64,000 bases of DNA, from contig NC_084705.1 in the NCBI RefSeq assembly GCF_033807575.1, forward strand, positions 12,828,019 to 12,892,018, written 5' to 3'. Numbering within the stretch: position 1 is the first letter of the stretch; every line of letters begins with the position of its first letter. Position numbers and translations under genes: made by a program. The notes below the pieces were generated by a model. It saw nothing but the letters and a program-made list of their open reading frames with translations, made no database searches and was not told the DNA's origin. The stretch comes from Cydia pomonella. Taxonomy: Eukaryota; Arthropoda; Insecta; Lepidoptera; Tortricidae. Shown here one piece after another: positions 62,101 to 64,000 of this stretch.

Positions 62101-63460
62101 AAGTATATATTATAGAGTAAGAGAGCTACTTAAAACGGCTTTTAACAAATGCTCGGAGGAGCAAAATATATCCGAGATTTTGAATTGTGCCATGGTCATC
62201 TTACTTTATAAAAAAGGTAACTCTCACACCTATACAAACTTGACTCATACCAACCAGTGGAGCAAGCCGGATTTAAAAGTAGTCACAGCACATTGGATCA
62301 TATATTGTCGATGAGAATCATTATAGAAAAGATGACTGAATATCAAATGCCATTGTGGTTAGCATTTATAGACTACAAAAAACGCATCTGACAGTGTTGA
62401 AACATGGTCGGTCTTAGAATCTTTACAAAATGCTCGTATAGATTACCGATATATTGCTCTAATTGAAAATATGTACAAGAGAGCCACCTTAAAAGTCAAC
62501 CTACCCCCACTGACTGAGCCAGTTAGGATTAAGAAAGGCGTACGACAAGGAGACACGCTCTCACCAAAATTGTTTACTCTGGTGCTAGAGGATATCTTAT
62601 AAAGCCTCAACTGGGAAAATCGTGGATTGAATATATTGGGTTGTCGCTTAAATAACTTGCGGTTTGCTGACGACATTGTTTTATTGGCCAATGATCCTGC
62701 TGAACTTCAATGCATGATCCAAGAACTCAGTGATGCTTCCATACGGTGTGGCCTGGAAATGAATCTAGACAAGACAAAAGTTATGACCAATACGGAAGTC
62801 AAGGCGAATATCACAGTTGACAGTTCCGCCATCGAAACTGTCGATAAATACGTATATTTGGGACAAGAGATAGTGACCGGAAAGAGGAACCAAACCAATG
62901 AGATCAACAGACGCGTACGACTAGCCTGGGCAGCCTATTCGAATTTAGAGTTTGCCTTCAAATTAAATTTAAGGCCAAACAAAAAGCCCGCATATTTGAC
63001 CAATGTATCCTGCCAGTTCTCACTTATGGAGCTGAAACCTGGGTCTTCACCAAGGACATACTACATAAGTTAAGCGTTGTCCAACGGGCGCTAGAGAGAA
63101 AATTAGTTGGGAAGAGATAAGATGGGAGAGAGGAAATTAGTCACATTGATAGACCATAAAACTAATGAGTGGCTGAGACAGAAGAGCAAGGTCACCGATG
63201 TTGTAAAACGCGTAGCCAGATTGAAGTGGGAATGGGCTGGTCATATAGCACGAAAACCGATTCGTGGAGCAAACGTCTACTGGAGTGGCGACCATGGGGG
63301 GAGGAACGTCCTCAAAGTAGACCCCAGATGCGTTGGGACAACGACATCAAAAGGACTGCGGGGAAGAAGTGACTCCAGGTAGCACAGAACCGTGACGAGT
63401 GGCATAAAATGAAGGAGGCCTACACCCGAAGGGTAGAGAAGGGCTAAAGAAGAAGAAGAA
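62100..63460 (+). mobile_element. RTE-like LINE, decayed
   Basis: Plus strand. ILNCAMVILLYKKGNSH, then STLDHI-like remains, EYQMPLWLAFIDYKK, KGVRQGDTLSPKLFTLVL, catalytic RFADDIVLLAND, YLGQEIVTG, ILPVLTYGAETWV, KRLLEWRPWGEERPQ, then the (AAG)n tail at about 63445-63460. Frameshifts near 62300, 62395, 62605, 63005 and 63160, with several stops. FADD itself survives. Confidence 0.85.
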
Positions 63461-63462
63461 GA

Positions 63463-64000
63463 TATTATTGTTAAGGTACTTTCCTATTTGCTGTAATCCC
63501 TCTTCAGCATTAGCTTTTACATCATCCCATGTTTTACCAGTAAAAGTAACAGCTGTGTCCAGGGATCGGAAACCGGTATTTTTTGTATGGGAACGAAAAC
63601 GGTATTTTTTCGTTCTTTGTTAATTATTTCATTTCTAATTGGGCAATCTAATAATACGAAGTCGTTATCAAAAAACACAACCGAGTCCTATATTTGGAGT
63701 ATAAAATAAACCGAAATATATGTTTATTTCAAAGTTTTTCAAAAAAACCGGTTCCGATCCCTGGCTGTGTCATCGGCATAAGAGTAAATTTTAGCATTTT
63801 TTAATTGCATATTACACAAATCATTGATATAAACGAGAAAAAGCGTCGAACAGAGTACGCTACCTTGAGGAACACCACAGGTCACTTCTTGGGCTTTACT
63901 TATATAATTTTCTAATTTAGTTTACTGACTTCTATTTTTAAGGTAATCTTCGAATAGAGCCAGTGGGGTTCCTCTTACTCCAACTTTTTCCAATTTATGT
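63463..64000 (-). mobile_element. LINE RT fragment, interrupted by a hAT MITE, running off the window
   Basis: Minus strand: VGVRGTPLALFEDYLKNRSQ, CGVPQGSVLCSTLFLVYIND, AKIYSYADDTA, then after the MITE VTFTGKTWDDVKANAEEGLQ. The RT palm with the YADD motif is clear. It is 5'-incomplete because the window ends, and 3'-truncated at the tail of the preceding LINE. Confidence 0.85.
63560..63763. mobile_element. 204-bp hAT MITE
   Basis: The ends cagggatcggaa / ttccgatccctg, continuing as accgg on both sides, are inverted repeats. gctgtgtc at 63552-63559 and 63764-63771 is a perfect 8-bp target duplication. AT-rich centre, no coding capacity. It lies at the YADD codons of the surrounding LINE. Confidence 0.93.

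Overview
This is a eukaryotic, AT-rich, transposon-dense stretch of an insect genome, most likely a moth or butterfly (Lepidoptera). The host genes are split by introns with GT..AG borders. The repeats are of lepidopteran character: tRNA-derived SINEs ending in (TTA)n or AAATAAAT, RTE-like LINEs with an (AAG)n tail, a GTTCCGTA..TACGGAACCC repeat family, hAT-like elements and a Helitron. There is no bacterial gene organisation, no CRISPR array and no rRNA or tRNA gene.

The only host genes I can support are two complete Toll receptor genes in tandem, both on the minus strand. Toll A is at 10339-26224 (949 aa) and Toll B at 33728-58251 (942 aa). I assembled nine coding exons for each. All eight intron phases match (1,2,1,0,0,1,0,0), so the pair arose by duplication of one gene. 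Each protein has a signal peptide, a leucine-rich-repeat ectodomain, two cysteine-cluster regions separated by a short repeat block (the architecture of classical multi-cysteine Tolls), one membrane segment, a cytoplasmic TIR domain and a short tail ending TVP-x-AC. Such receptors are expected to bind a Spatzle-type ligand and signal through MyD88. Toll B has Ser in place of the usual Arg of TIR box 2.

Layout: 1-10.3 kb holds satellite-like repeats, SINEs, foldback elements, LINE remnants and a THAP-like exon. 10.3-26.2 kb is Toll A with nested repeats in introns 6 and 4. 26.2-33.7 kb is the spacer between the genes and contains a broken exon resembling a tyrosine recombinase. 33.7-58.3 kb is Toll B. 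Its intron 4 (8.3 kb) is a stack of insertions: a decayed minus-strand Helitron interrupted by a plus-strand LINE, itself interrupted by a minus-strand LINE whose target-site duplication can be read. Its intron 1 holds a hAT element with intact 8-bp target duplications and an almost perfect 1,468-bp tandem duplication ending 13 bp from the exon-1 splice donor. 58.3-64 kb is intergenic, with a degenerate hAT-like element, a GTTCCGTA element and three LINE fragments, one cut at its catalytic YADD codons by a 204-bp hAT MITE.

All exon borders come from reading splice consensus and aligning the two paralogues by eye. No transcript data or database search was available.
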